A model generated the notes under the pieces. The model had not been told where the DNA came from. It worked only from the letters and a program-made list of their open reading frames with translations, and did no database searches. From Deltaproteobacteria bacterium UBA1386 (GTDB taxonomy: Bacteria; Desulfobacterota; Syntrophorhabdia; Syntrophorhabdales; Syntrophorhabdaceae): DNA of 64,000 nucleotides. The position numbers and the translations under genes were made by a program. Shown here one piece after another: positions 17,341-26,001 of the stretch (the first letter of the stretch is position 1; each line of letters opens with the position of its first letter). The stretch is from NCBI GenBank assembly GCA_002305765.1, contig DBQU01000001.1, positions 38,978 through 102,977 on the forward strand, in the 5' to 3' direction.

Positions 17341-17532
17341 ATGGAAGAAAAGAAAAGCAAAGAAGAGCGTTACAACGAAGCCCGCATTCTTCACAAGTCA
17401 CTCGACGAAAAGCTTCAGACACTTCAGGCGAAGCCCTACCTGACCGAGGATGAGGAACTTGAGGTAAAGCTGCTCAAGAAGAAGAAGCTCTACTTCAAGG
17501 ACATGATGGAGCGCATCAGCAGCGAGGAGTGA
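17341..17532 (+). CDS. YdcH / DUF465-like small helical protein
   Basis: A 63-residue, highly charged protein predicted to be all helix. The order RILHKSLDEKLQTLQ ... LTEDEELEVKLLKKKKLYFKD resembles the DUF465 (YdcH) family, where a His-X2-LD segment is followed by an acidic turn and a lysine-rich helix. The function of that family is unknown. The last 17 bp overlap the 3' end of the convergent membrane-protein gene. The 90 bp upstream holds no clear promoter. Confidence 0.65.
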   Translation: MEEKKSKEERYNEARILHKSLDEKLQTLQAKPYLTEDEELEVKLLKKKKLYFKDMMERISSEE

Positions 17533-18928
17533 TCCGTCCCGTGACGAGGACCTTGAGCCTTGCCGGCCAGAGGGAAGGGCTGGCGAGCCTTCTCCGGCTT
17601 GTCTTGAGGAGGGCCATCTCGGGGCCGGTGATGGTCGTCTGCCCGTAGATCTCCCTGTTGAAGGCCTCCGTGATACATCCTATCTCGTTTTTGACGGAAG
17701 GGAAGATCCCCGAGAGCCGTGATGAGAATTCCCATGCCGTTTCGCTTTCCCCTCGCCGTATGCCGCTTCTGATCGACCATCCCGCGAACGCCCTGTAGAC
17801 GTCTGCCGCCGTCCTGTGTCCCCGGAACACCCTGCGGACCCATCCCGCTAGAAGGGTGAATATATTCCGAAGCCGAAGGACCATATGGAAGAAGGAGGCG
17901 TGTCTGCCGGCCCCGGTCCTTTTTCCCGTCCGGGAAAGAAGCCACCTGACCACGTAGAACACGGCCGCCGCGGTTGCGACAAGCATGAAGATGCCGAGAA
18001 CGGTCCCGAAGAGCCAGGCGAGTATCCTGCCCACCATCTCCATCCACGGTGCACCGTCGGAGACAAAGAAGTGATGGGCGGTGCTCGGCCCGGAACCTCC
18101 CGGGGTCTCACGGAGCTTTCCCTGCCGCGGCATGTACAGGAGCCTGATGAACCACAGGAAGATGTCGCCCACCGTTGCCGTGCCGTCCTTCAGGAGCCCG
18201 TAACCGGTCCCGGCGGCCCGGGCAAGGGGTTGCTGGAAAAAGACCACGAGCCCCATCGCGGAGAGAAAGACAGTGCAGATAAATCCCAGGATAACTCCGA
18301 ATGTGCGCCGGCCCCGAACGAGGCCCGGCGCTCCCCTGCCGCCTGTCCTCGTCATCCCTATGGCCACGAGGCCGAAGAAGAAGAAGACGAAGGCCAGCGG
18401 GCCCGTCATCGTATCCCCGGTGAAGGCGTTGCCTTTGGCTGCGAGGGCCAGTTTGATGAGGACGAGGACGAAGAAGGCCGCGAGGCCAAGGTCGAAACGG
18501 GAGCAGATCTTCTCATGGGTCCGGGGTCTCACGGCGAAGAAGGCGCCGCCGAGCCACAGGGCCGTGCTGAAGAAGAGAGCGATGCCCAGCCCCAGCCACT
18601 CCATAGCGCTGCGCGGTGCCCCGAAGAATCCCGTGATCCACCGGATGTCGAAAAGAGGGGTCATCGCATCGCTCATGGTGCGGACGGTCCACAGGGCAGC
18701 GAGGACGATCCCTGCGCCCTGAAGAAGCCCGACGGTGAGGATCCTCAATCCTCTTCCCGCACAGAGGAGGCTGAGCATGGCGGCGGCGGTGAAGATGGCC
18801 GCGGTGTCAGAGGGCGCAGCGGGGGCAGTTCCCACCGACACCATGGAGAACGCGGCCCACGCATACAGCCATGTGAAGTCGAGGATTGCGCCGCACAGGG
18901 CGAGAAGCGCTTTTTCGGTTCTTTTCAT
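17516..18928 (-). CDS. Multi-pass membrane protein with DUF4129-like C-terminal tail (MoxR operon)
   Basis: A 470-residue protein with about seven hydrophobic segments in the first 320 residues and a cytoplasmic C-terminal domain of about 110 residues (YRAFAGWSIRSGIRRGESET, FSSRLSG, AFNREIYGQ) resembling the DUF4129 tail of transglutaminase-like membrane proteins. The transglutaminase domain itself is absent. It is the last gene of a tight MoxR - DUF58 - membrane-protein operon (4-bp overlap with the DUF58 gene), a widespread arrangement thought to serve in assembly or maturation of envelope proteins. Confidence 0.7.
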   Translation of the reverse strand: MKRTEKALLALCGAILDFTWLYAWAAFSMVSVGTAPAAPSDTAAIFTAAAMLSLLCAGRGLRILTVGLLQGAGIVLAALWTVRTMSDAMTPLFDIRWITGFFGAPRSAMEWLGLGIALFFSTALWLGGAFFAVRPRTHEKICSRFDLGLAAFFVLVLIKLALAAKGNAFTGDTMTGPLAFVFFFFGLVAIGMTRTGGRGAPGLVRGRRTFGVILGFICTVFLSAMGLVVFFQQPLARAAGTGYGLLKDGTATVGDIFLWFIRLLYMPRQGKLRETPGGSGPSTAHHFFVSDGAPWMEMVGRILAWLFGTVLGIFMLVATAAAVFYVVRWLLSRTGKRTGAGRHASFFHMVLRLRNIFTLLAGWVRRVFRGHRTAADVYRAFAGWSIRSGIRRGESETAWEFSSRLSGIFPSVKNEIGCITEAFNREIYGQTTITGPEMALLKTSRRRLASPSLWPARLKVLVTGRITPRC

Positions 18929-20136
18929 TGCTCGCCTTTCCCTTTGTGCGCGAAGAGGTCCCGGGTGGAGCGGACGGAGCCGCGCTCTGACGGGCGAATG
19001 CCCCTGTCTGCCACGGAAGGCGGGACCCAGGTGTAGTGGATGACGGGTACCCGGCGTCTTCTGAGGTATTCCTCCACCGCGCGGGTTGAATCATCCATCC
19101 GGTGGGAGAAACACAGGCAGGTGACACCGAAGGGAAGGGCGCTCATCGCCCGCAGCCCCTCCGCAAGGCCGCGTCCTTTCTCCATGCGGACGCGCGCCAG
19201 GATCTCGAGAAGCGATCCAAGATGGCCGGCGTCCCGGCGGACGGACCTGAAAGAGGTGTGCTTTCCCTCGACCGCCGAGTCCGTCACGAGCCCTGTCGCC
19301 ACACCTTGCCTGTCGAAGAGCGCCGCCATGGAGGCCACCGCCTCGAGGCTTCTCTCGAAGGCATCGGCAGCGCCGGAGAGCGCGAAATCCTCCACCGCCA
19401 CGACAAAAAGGACCTTTTCCTGCTCCGTGGGCTCAAAGACCTTTTCCTGCAGGACGTGCCTGCGCGCGCTCGCCTTCCAGTGTATGAACCTCGCCGGCCG
19501 CCCGTGCTGGTAGTCATGGGTGCCGAGTATGTAGACGGGATCGCGCACGGGGCTCATATCCCCGGGGATGCCGAAAAAATCCCTGCGGATGATAGAAAAG
19601 GCCTTGAGGGGAACGAGCCGCGGGTAGACTATGATCTCCAGGGGGTCATCCACCTCGCTTTCCTTCGGGAAGAACCCGAAGAGGTCGCCGCAGGTGAGAC
19701 CGACGGGTCCCGGACGGAAGAGCCCGCGGCGCGGGGCAGACACATCCCAGCGGAAGCGCCCGGTGTCGCGCCACAGTCCGGACTCGCCCGTCAGACGTGT
19801 TTCGCTATTCCTGGAGGTGAGACAAAGGCCGTTAAGGGGGATGTCGGCTCGGACCCAGAGGGGAAGGAATGTGGTGCTCGTGAGCGTGAGCGTGAGTTCG
19901 ATCGGGTTTCCCGGAAAGACCCTCTTGGTGTCCGCATCGGTCGCGCATTGTGTGCCGCGGCGCCCGAAGGCCGTCCACAGTTTCGCGCCTGTCGCGGCGC
20001 AAAGCAGAAGAAGTGTTAATATCGAAAGGTCCCTTTGCTTGTAGACAAGCGCTGTGATGAGAAGCACCATTCCCAGTGCGAGCGCGGGAAGGGTTATGAA
20101 GAGGCTTGAGGGACGTCGACTGATCGCTTCCATCAA
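18925..20136 (-). CDS. DUF58 domain protein
   Basis: A 403-residue protein with two N-terminal membrane helices (residues 11-55) followed by a DUF58 region: PGNPIELTLTLTST, a SPVRDPVYILGTHDYQ segment and GRPARFIHWKASAR, the hallmark tryptophan-lysine motif of the family, then a von Willebrand-A-like end. DUF58 proteins almost always pair with MoxR ATPases, as here: it overlaps the moxR gene by ATGA upstream and the membrane protein gene by ATGA downstream. Confidence 0.88.
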   Translation of the reverse strand: MMEAISRRPSSLFITLPALALGMVLLITALVYKQRDLSILTLLLLCAATGAKLWTAFGRRGTQCATDADTKRVFPGNPIELTLTLTSTTFLPLWVRADIPLNGLCLTSRNSETRLTGESGLWRDTGRFRWDVSAPRRGLFRPGPVGLTCGDLFGFFPKESEVDDPLEIIVYPRLVPLKAFSIIRRDFFGIPGDMSPVRDPVYILGTHDYQHGRPARFIHWKASARRHVLQEKVFEPTEQEKVLFVVAVEDFALSGAADAFERSLEAVASMAALFDRQGVATGLVTDSAVEGKHTSFRSVRRDAGHLGSLLEILARVRMEKGRGLAEGLRAMSALPFGVTCLCFSHRMDDSTRAVEEYLRRRRVPVIHYTWVPPSVADRGIRPSERGSVRSTRDLFAHKGKGEQ

Positions 20137-21071
20137 TCCGTTTCAGTGGGGACGTGCACGGTCTCGAGTATTTCGCCGACGACCTGTTCCTGTGACCTTC
20201 CCTGGAGCCGGACCTCCTCGTGGAGTATAAGGCGATGGGCGAGGACGGGGAGGGCCAGTTCCTTGATATCGTCGGGAAGGACGTATTCCCGCTGCCTCAG
20301 TATGGCCATCGCCTGCCCCGCGCGCATGAGGCCGAGCGATCCCCGGGGGCTGGCTCCCAGGTGACACGCGGGGTTGTCGCGCGTGGCGCGGACCACATCG
20401 GTTATGTACTTCCTGACCGGTTCCGAAACGCGAATGCCTTTTCGGACCTCCTGCAGCCGGGAGACCTCCCGGGGCGTGGCAACCGCGTCGAGCACCCGCA
20501 GGGGGTCGTTCTCCTGGAAGCGCTTCAGGATGGCAACCTCTTCGTCCTGTCCCGGATAGCCGAGACGGACTCGAAGGAGAAAACGGTCGAGCTGGGCCTC
20601 CGGCAGCGGGAATGTCCCTTCGAGGTCGATGGGGTTCTGTGTGGCCATGACAAAGAAGGGGTGGGGGAGGGGGTACGTTTTCCCGTCGACGGTCACCTGC
20701 CTCTCTTCCATGCTCTCGAGAAGACTCGACTGTGTCCGGGGGATGGTGCGGTTTATCTCGTCCGCCAGGAGCACATGGGTCATGACCGGCCCGAACTGGA
20801 AGATGAACTCACCCTTCTGCTGGTCGTAGACATTGAAGCCGGTGATGTCCGACGGCAGGAGGTCCGGGGTGAACTGGACCCTTTTAAAGGTCGCCCCTAT
20901 ACTTTTCGCCAGGGATTTCGCGATGAGCGTCTTGCCGACGCCGGGGATGTCCTCCAGAAGCACATGACCGTCGGCCAGAAGCGCCACCATGAGCAGTTCG
21001 ATGGACCTTTCCTTGCCGACGATGACGCGGGACATGTTGTCGATGATGGTTCTGCACAGATCATAAGGCAT
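20133..21071 (-). CDS. MoxR-family AAA+ ATPase
   Basis: A 312-residue AAA+ protein with Walker A GVGKTLIAKSLA near residue 46, Walker B VLLADEINR near 107, sensor 1 ATQNPIDLEGTFPLPEAQLD and a C-terminal lid domain. MoxR ATPases act as chaperones with DUF58 and VWA proteins. It is the first gene of the minus-strand operon; GGAG precedes the ATG. The 200 bp upstream is shared with the divergent sigma-54-type small gene. Confidence 0.93.
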   Translation of the reverse strand: MPYDLCRTIIDNMSRVIVGKERSIELLMVALLADGHVLLEDIPGVGKTLIAKSLAKSIGATFKRVQFTPDLLPSDITGFNVYDQQKGEFIFQFGPVMTHVLLADEINRTIPRTQSSLLESMEERQVTVDGKTYPLPHPFFVMATQNPIDLEGTFPLPEAQLDRFLLRVRLGYPGQDEEVAILKRFQENDPLRVLDAVATPREVSRLQEVRKGIRVSEPVRKYITDVVRATRDNPACHLGASPRGSLGLMRAGQAMAILRQREYVLPDDIKELALPVLAHRLILHEEVRLQGRSQEQVVGEILETVHVPTETD

Positions 21072-21305
21072 AACAGGGTTCTCCGGGGTAGGGGTTGTAA
21101 TATCGAATACCTCAAAACCGTCAAGAGTATAACACAGGGGGGGACCATTGTCGAAGGATTGCCCCTTCAGAATCCTGCGGAAGATCTTTTGCCTTGCCTG
21201 TGACGCTGCCCTCTCCGGTCACCGGGACGGGCAGCCGGGATCCGTTGGCATACGGCACAGATGGTAGTGGGGGCTTCCAAGGGACGGGTCCATGCTTGAA
21301 GATCC

Positions 21306-21321
21306 TGGCACGAATATTGCT
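21306..21321 (+). promoter_or_regulatory. Sigma-54 (RpoN) -24/-12 promoter
   Basis: TGGCACGAATATTGCT matches the TGGCACRN4TTGCW consensus at every fixed position, with the required 10 bases between GG and GC. Start of transcription would be near 21332, just ahead of a GGGGAG ribosome site and the ATG at 21346. An activator site would be expected further upstream; none is identified. Confidence 0.75.
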
Positions 21322-21345
21322 CCTGTAGAATCGGGGAGCGTGGAT

Positions 21346-21549
21346 ATGCTGGACAGGATACTCGTCAGGGAGATCATAAGTGTTTTGATGGGAAGCACCT
21401 TCTATCTCGGTCTTACAGTGCCGGAGAGGCTTGACATGGTGAAACATCTCCTTGACCTCATGTCTCCGAAAGGTGGTTCCAGGTTCCAGGTTCCAGGTTC
21501 CAGGTTCCAGGTTCCAGGCAACGGGTCCCGAACCCCGGGTAAGCGTTAA
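21346..21549 (+). CDS. Small protein of unknown function with a repeat-encoded tail
   Basis: A 67-residue product. Residues 1-40 (starting MLDRILVREIISVLMGSTFY) look like genuine coding sequence: amphipathic helices and codon use like the neighbours. From residue 44 the frame runs through six tandem GGTTCCA units, giving a repeated GSRFQVP heptapeptide. An in-frame ATG at 21292 exists, but it lies upstream of the predicted sigma-54 start site, so 21346 is preferred. I do not recognise the family. Confidence 0.5.
   Translation: MLDRILVREIISVLMGSTFYLGLTVPERLDMVKHLLDLMSPKGGSRFQVPGSRFQVPGNGSRTPGKR
21475..21516 (+). repeat. Six tandem 7-bp GGTTCCA units
   Basis: Six uninterrupted copies of GGTTCCA. 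The unit length is not a multiple of three, but three units make 21 bases, so the frame reads a seven-residue peptide repeat. It looks like a slippage expansion at the 3' end of the small gene. Confidence 0.9.
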
Positions 21550-21614
21550 ATCCCTTTTTCAAAGTCCCATTTTTTTGTACAGGTGTTCCACTTTGTAAGA
21601 CGGCACAATAAAAA

Positions 21615-21750
21615 AGTTCAAAAGTTCAAGAGTTCAAGGGAAGGATACTGAAAGGCGGTCCACCGTCAACGCAATTCGCAAAGATTGTCGAACGGGGTAT
21701 CAGAGGAGTTCTGTTTTTCTACTCTTGAACCTTCTTTATCCCTGAACCTT
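21615..21750. repeat. Inverted 8-bp-unit repeat element, reverse-oriented copy with conserved interior
   Basis: Left arm 21615-21640 (AGTTCAAA, AGTTCAAG, AGTTCAAG) and right arm 21721-21750 (inverse). Read on the minus strand, the interior contains GCGAATTGCGTTGACGG, matching the interior of the 15178 and 63837 elements. The right arm touches the stop codon of the hydrolase gene. Confidence 0.72.
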
Positions 21751-22477
21751 ACTCCCGCGAGTTCACGAATCTGTCGATGGCCGCGTTCACCTCGGCCGGT
21801 TTCTCGATCATGACCATGTGGCCTGCGTCGGCGATGAGTTCAAGACTTGCTCCTGCTATGGTCCCGGCGAGATAACGCGAGTATTTGGGGGGCGTGAAGC
21901 GGTCGGCCATGCCGCAAATGACAAGGGTCGGGACCGTGATCGCGTCGAGTCTGCCCATGAGGTCGAATGCGTTGCAGGCGGTGAAATCGTTGAAGATGGT
22001 GAGGGCGTCGTTCTTCATGTATTCCGCGAACACTTTGTCCTTGAGTGATGTTGGCACAGAGTCGGAAAAGGCCGTATCCAGGATCGTCCGGGCCGTTGCC
22101 GCCTTGTCCCTGAGGATGCCCTCCAGTATTTCGGGATAGACCTTGAGCTTCGCCCCGGTGCCGATGAGGACGAGCCCCTTCACAAGGGATGGCCGGGACA
22201 TGGAGAGACGCATCGCGACAGCGCCGCCCATGGAATGACCGGCGATATGGGCCGGGCCGCAGGCGATGGCCTCAAGGGCGTCCCCCACAGCCTGCGCGTA
22301 CTCGTCTATGGAATCCGATGAGGGACCGTCCGATCTACCGTGGCCCGGAAGGTCGACGAGGATTACGCGGTTCGACCTCTGGAGATATGTTTTCTGTGCA
22401 AGCCAGGACAACGCCGAACCACCCGCGCCATGGATGAAGACAACAGGGGTGCCGCTGCCATATGTTTCTGTGTTCAT
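21749..22477 (-). CDS. Alpha/beta hydrolase
   Basis: A 242-residue alpha/beta-hydrolase of ordinary size: oxyanion motif FIHGAGGSALSW, nucleophile elbow GHSMGGAVA, acid in CGMADRFTPP and catalytic His in DAGHMVMIE. No signal peptide is present, so it is cytoplasmic. Such proteins include esterases, lactonases and ring-cleavage-product hydrolases; the substrate cannot be inferred. It is divergent from the histidine kinase gene. Confidence 0.9.
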   Translation of the reverse strand: MNTETYGSGTPVVFIHGAGGSALSWLAQKTYLQRSNRVILVDLPGHGRSDGPSSDSIDEYAQAVGDALEAIACGPAHIAGHSMGGAVAMRLSMSRPSLVKGLVLIGTGAKLKVYPEILEGILRDKAATARTILDTAFSDSVPTSLKDKVFAEYMKNDALTIFNDFTACNAFDLMGRLDAITVPTLVICGMADRFTPPKYSRYLAGTIAGASLELIADAGHMVMIEKPAEVNAAIDRFVNSRE

Positions 22478-22545
22478 GATCGCCTCCCGTGACTAGCATT
22501 ATAGTTGATTTGCCAATGGAATTCCAGAGATGGACGTTTGAACTC

Positions 22546-22574
22546 TTGCGCAGACAGAGAAACGGGGGTATAGT
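22546..22574 (+). promoter_or_regulatory. Sigma-70-type promoter of the hybrid kinase gene
   Basis: TTGCGC (22546-22551), 17-base spacer and TATAGT (22569-22574). The predicted start near 22581 lies before the ATG at 22636 and after the earlier in-frame start at 22489, supporting the later start. Confidence 0.5.
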
Positions 22575-22635
22575 TGAGGTAAACACAAATGGAGTGAATT
22601 TCGGTGAGGTCTCAAACTCGTTGAAGGAGTGTTCC

Positions 22636-24789
22636 ATGCAAAAGAACGATCCGGGGCCGAAACCAGCGGCCGGACGAGGACGGAAGGCTAAGACACCGGG
22701 CACAGGGAGAACGGGTCAGGAAGCCCGCGAGCAAAGACCATCGGTCTTAGCGACCCCCGGTGAGACGGGAACGCCGGACGTGTACGACTTCCATGATCTT
22801 TTCCGGGCCTTTATGGACAACGGCCCGGCCATAGCCTGGCTCAAGGATGAGGAAGGGCGTCATGTCTATCTCAACCGTGCCCTGCAACACAGGTTCTATG
22901 ATGGTTCGAGGGATTGGTACGGGAAGACCGACTTCGAACTCTGGCCTCCCGAGATGGCCGGAAGGTTCCGGGACAGGGATCTTGCCGTTCTCGGCGCGGA
23001 GGGAACCATCGACGTCGTCGAAGAGGCGGCCAATCCTGACGGGAGCCGGTCCTGGTGGTGGAACTTTCGCTTTCCATTCGAGGATTCCTCGGGCAAACGA
23101 TACGTGGGCGGTATGGGGATAGAGATATCGGAGCGCAAGCGACTGGAAGCGGAACTCAGCAAGCTCGCCGCGGTTGTGCGCCACTCCAGTGAGTTTGTAA
23201 GCCTTGCCACGCTTGACCGGCAGATCATTTACGTCAATGAGACAGGCGCCAAAATGGTTGGATCGTCCCCGGAAAAGATGATCGGCATGAGTGCCCTCGA
23301 GGTCGTGCATCGGCCTTTCAGGGGCAAGGTCCTCAGTGAGGTGGTCCCGGCCCTTACGGAGAAAGGGTCCTGGGAGGGAGAGCTGGAATACCGCAATCTC
23401 ACCACCGGTGAGGTCATACACACCTATGCCATGATCTTTGTCATCCACGACTCCGAGACCGGCGCGCCCCTTTACTTCGCAAATACTTCGCGGGATATCA
23501 CCGACCGCAAGCGCGCCGAGGAGGCGTTGCTCAGGGCCCGCGACGAACTCGAAGAGCGCGTTCTCGCGCGGACGGCGGAACTGGAGAAGGCCTACATGTC
23601 CCTCAAATGCGAGACGGAAGAACGCCGGTCCCTTGAAGAGCGCCTCAGACAATCCCAGAAGATGGAGGCCATCGGCACTCTGGCGGGAGGGATCGCCCAC
23701 GATTTCAACAATATCCTTGCCGGGATCATCGGGTTCACGGAAATGGTGGAGGAGGACCTCCCCGAGGACAGCCATCTGCGGGAATACGTCGGAAGGATCC
23801 TCAAGGCATCCCTCAGGGGGCGGGACCTCGTGAAACAGATCCTCACCTTCTCTCGCAAGACCGAACATGTGAGAGTGCCCGTCTCTTTGTCTCCCATCAT
23901 CAACGAGACCTGCAACCTCCTCAGGGCATCTCTCCCGGCCGCCATAGAGATCGTTCTCGATGTGAAGTCAGCCGCGGATCAGGTCAAGGCGTCCGCCGTC
24001 GAACTCCAGCAGATCCTCATGAACCTTGCCACCAATGCCGCGCATGCGATGATGAAGAGGGGAGGGACCCTCCGTATCTCCCTGGACGAGGTCGATCTCG
24101 CGCCGCCCCTCCCGTCCGGGGATTCCGAGATCAAACCGGGCAGATATCTGGAACTCGTGGTGACCGACACGGGAGACGGCATGACCCCCGCCGTGATGAA
24201 GCGGATCTTTGAACCCTTCTTTACAACCCGCAGGCCCGGTGAAGGAACGGGCATGGGCCTTGCCGTCGTCTACGGGATCGTCAAGAGCCTTGGCGGCACC
24301 GTCAGCGTCAAGAGCGAGCCGCAGGTGGGTTCCACCTTCCGCGTCCTTTTGCCGGGGGCTGCCGGGGAGAGGGAAGCGGAAGTGCCTGCTGCTCACGGTG
24401 TTCCCGGCGGTACGGAAAGAGTGCTCTTCGTAGACGATGAGGACCTCCTTGCCGAGTTGGCCCACGATATTCTGGAGTCGCTCGGGTACCGGGTCACCGC
24501 GGTGACGGACAGTACCCAGGCGTTGAGGGTGTTCTCGTCCGATCCCGCCTCTTTCGATCTCGTTATTACCGACCAGATCATGCCGGGGTTCACCGGTCTC
24601 AATCTGGCAAAACACTTCCTGGATATACGGGAGGATATCCCCATCATCCTCTGCACGGGTCACAGCGCGACGGTATCGCCGGAGATCGCGAAAGAGGCCG
24701 GCATCAGGGCGTTCGTGATGAAGCCCCTTTCGAAGGAGGACCTGGCGGAGGTCATCCGAGCCGTGCTCGATGTTGGAACCGTGCAGTGA
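22636..24789 (+). CDS. PAS-domain hybrid sensor histidine kinase with receiver domain
   Basis: A 717-residue soluble hybrid kinase. After a basic, low-complexity N terminus come two PAS domains (roughly 50-160 and 175-295), a coiled-coil, a HisKA box with phospho-acceptor His near 355 (GGIAHDFNN), the ATPase domain (LMNLATNAAHAM, DTGDGMT, GEGTGMGLAVVYGIV) and a C-terminal receiver with VDDED and phospho-acceptor Asp near 645 (VITDQIMPG). There is no transmembrane segment, so it senses an internal signal. The start has AAGGAGT upstream. No output response regulator is adjacent; the downstream gene is a beta-lactamase-fold hydrolase. Confidence 0.92.
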   Translation: MQKNDPGPKPAAGRGRKAKTPGTGRTGQEAREQRPSVLATPGETGTPDVYDFHDLFRAFMDNGPAIAWLKDEEGRHVYLNRALQHRFYDGSRDWYGKTDFELWPPEMAGRFRDRDLAVLGAEGTIDVVEEAANPDGSRSWWWNFRFPFEDSSGKRYVGGMGIEISERKRLEAELSKLAAVVRHSSEFVSLATLDRQIIYVNETGAKMVGSSPEKMIGMSALEVVHRPFRGKVLSEVVPALTEKGSWEGELEYRNLTTGEVIHTYAMIFVIHDSETGAPLYFANTSRDITDRKRAEEALLRARDELEERVLARTAELEKAYMSLKCETEERRSLEERLRQSQKMEAIGTLAGGIAHDFNNILAGIIGFTEMVEEDLPEDSHLREYVGRILKASLRGRDLVKQILTFSRKTEHVRVPVSLSPIINETCNLLRASLPAAIEIVLDVKSAADQVKASAVELQQILMNLATNAAHAMMKRGGTLRISLDEVDLAPPLPSGDSEIKPGRYLELVVTDTGDGMTPAVMKRIFEPFFTTRRPGEGTGMGLAVVYGIVKSLGGTVSVKSEPQVGSTFRVLLPGAAGEREAEVPAAHGVPGGTERVLFVDDEDLLAELAHDILESLGYRVTAVTDSTQALRVFSSDPASFDLVITDQIMPGFTGLNLAKHFLDIREDIPIILCTGHSATVSPEIAKEAGIRAFVMKPLSKEDLAEVIRAVLDVGTVQ

Positions 24790-24845
24790 CGCTCAGAGGG
24801 TGTGACTGCAGTTCTGTTTCGGTCCGGTAGCTTCCCGGATTGTCC

Positions 24846-24874
24846 TTGTAATTTCGCTTCTCCACGACTATTGT
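24846..24874 (+). promoter_or_regulatory. Sigma-70-type promoter of the beta-lactamase-fold gene
   Basis: TTGTAA (24846-24851), 17-base spacer and TATTGT (24869-24874), about 45 bp before the ATG at 24920. It suggests separate transcription from the kinase gene. Confidence 0.45.
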
Positions 24875-24919
24875 ATTGGTATTCCGGGCTGCGCATCGTG
24901 GCCGGGACGGAGGTTCCTG

Positions 24920-25870
24920 ATGAAGGTGCATTTCTGGGGGACGCGGGGGTCGCTGCCGGCGGCCGCGAGCACGCTGGACCTGAAACGGAAGGTGTTCGGG
25001 GCCATAAAGAGTCTTGCGGGGCGACATTTGGCAGGCGATGACGATGTCCGGGAGTTCCTGGAGAAAGAGCTCCCCTTTCACCTGGCGGGTCACTATGGCA
25101 CGAACACGCCCTGTGTCGAGATAAGGGGTGGAACGGAGCATGTGATCTGCGACGCCGGTACGGGGATCCGGGACCTTTCGCGCACGCTTGGCGTCGCGCC
25201 GGACGGCGATCCGGGCGAAAGGGTCTTCAACATTTTCCTGTCCCACCTGCACTGGGACCATATCCAGGGATTTCCGTTCTTTATGCCTGCTTACTCGGAA
25301 GGGAGCAGGATCGTGGTCTACGGCGGCCATCCCGACATGAAGGCTGCCCTCGACTACCAGAGGGGATATTCCAATATGCCTCTTCCCGTGAAGGCGGACC
25401 TGAGCTTTCGCAGGCTTGAGCCGGGCCGGCAGTACGAGATAGCGGGTTTCCAGGTGCTGGTCGCATCTCAGAACCATCCCGGCGATTCCTACGGCTACCG
25501 TTTCGAGGTCGAGGGCGGAAGCGTCGTCTACTCCACCGACAGCGAACACCTGGAAGAGGGGTCTGCCGACGAGCGCCGGTTCATAGAATTCTTCCGGAAT
25601 GCCGACCTTGTTATCATCGATGCCCAGTACCCACTACTCGATGCCTTTTCCGTGAAGGAGAACTGGGGCCATTCCAACAACATCGTCGCCGTCGAACTGG
25701 GGGCGAAGGCGGGAGTCAGGCGTCTCGTCCTCTTTCACAACGAACCCACCGTGGATGACCATGGCCTTGAAACCTTCCTCAACGACACGAGGCGTTACCT
25801 CGAGATCTACGACCCCGGAAACCCGATGCAGATCGACCTGGCCTACGACGGGATGGAGATAGAGATTTAA
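24920..25870 (+). CDS. Metallo-beta-lactamase-fold hydrolase
   Basis: A 316-residue protein beginning MKVHFWGTRGSLP, with the zinc motif SHLHWDHIQG near residue 112, then a conserved Asp in YSTDSEH and a closing LVLFHNEP segment with His. This is the MBL-fold subgroup that includes PhnP-like and cyclic-nucleotide phosphodiesterase relatives, often found next to sensor proteins. The ATG follows GGAGG at good spacing. A role linked to the hybrid kinase just upstream is possible but unproven. Confidence 0.88.
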   Translation: MKVHFWGTRGSLPAAASTLDLKRKVFGAIKSLAGRHLAGDDDVREFLEKELPFHLAGHYGTNTPCVEIRGGTEHVICDAGTGIRDLSRTLGVAPDGDPGERVFNIFLSHLHWDHIQGFPFFMPAYSEGSRIVVYGGHPDMKAALDYQRGYSNMPLPVKADLSFRRLEPGRQYEIAGFQVLVASQNHPGDSYGYRFEVEGGSVVYSTDSEHLEEGSADERRFIEFFRNADLVIIDAQYPLLDAFSVKENWGHSNNIVAVELGAKAGVRRLVLFHNEPTVDDHGLETFLNDTRRYLEIYDPGNPMQIDLAYDGMEIEI

Positions 25871-25875
25871 AGACC

Positions 25876-25999
25876 GTGTTAAGTTTTAAGTTATTAAGTT
25901 TTAAGTTAAAGACTTTTTTTCTTTCACCTAAAACCTGAAACTTAACACCGTTTCTTTTTTTCTTTCACCTAAAACCTAAAACCTAAAACTTAACACCGT
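25876..25999. repeat. AT-rich inverted repeat element, probably a bidirectional terminator
   Basis: The left arm has TTAAG at 7-, 8- and 7-base spacing; the right side has two copies of a CACCTAAAACCT...AACTTAACACCG block, roughly inverse to the left arm. Runs of T (25914-25920, 25953-25959) follow the stems. It lies between the convergent hydrolase and phosphoglycerate mutase genes. Confidence 0.65.
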
Positions 26000-26001
26000 T
26001 T

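Noticed and set aside
21121..21447. 108-codon minus-strand frame opposite the sigma-54 small gene
   Set aside because: No ribosome site or family features; the plus-strand frame has promoter and ribosome site in the right places.
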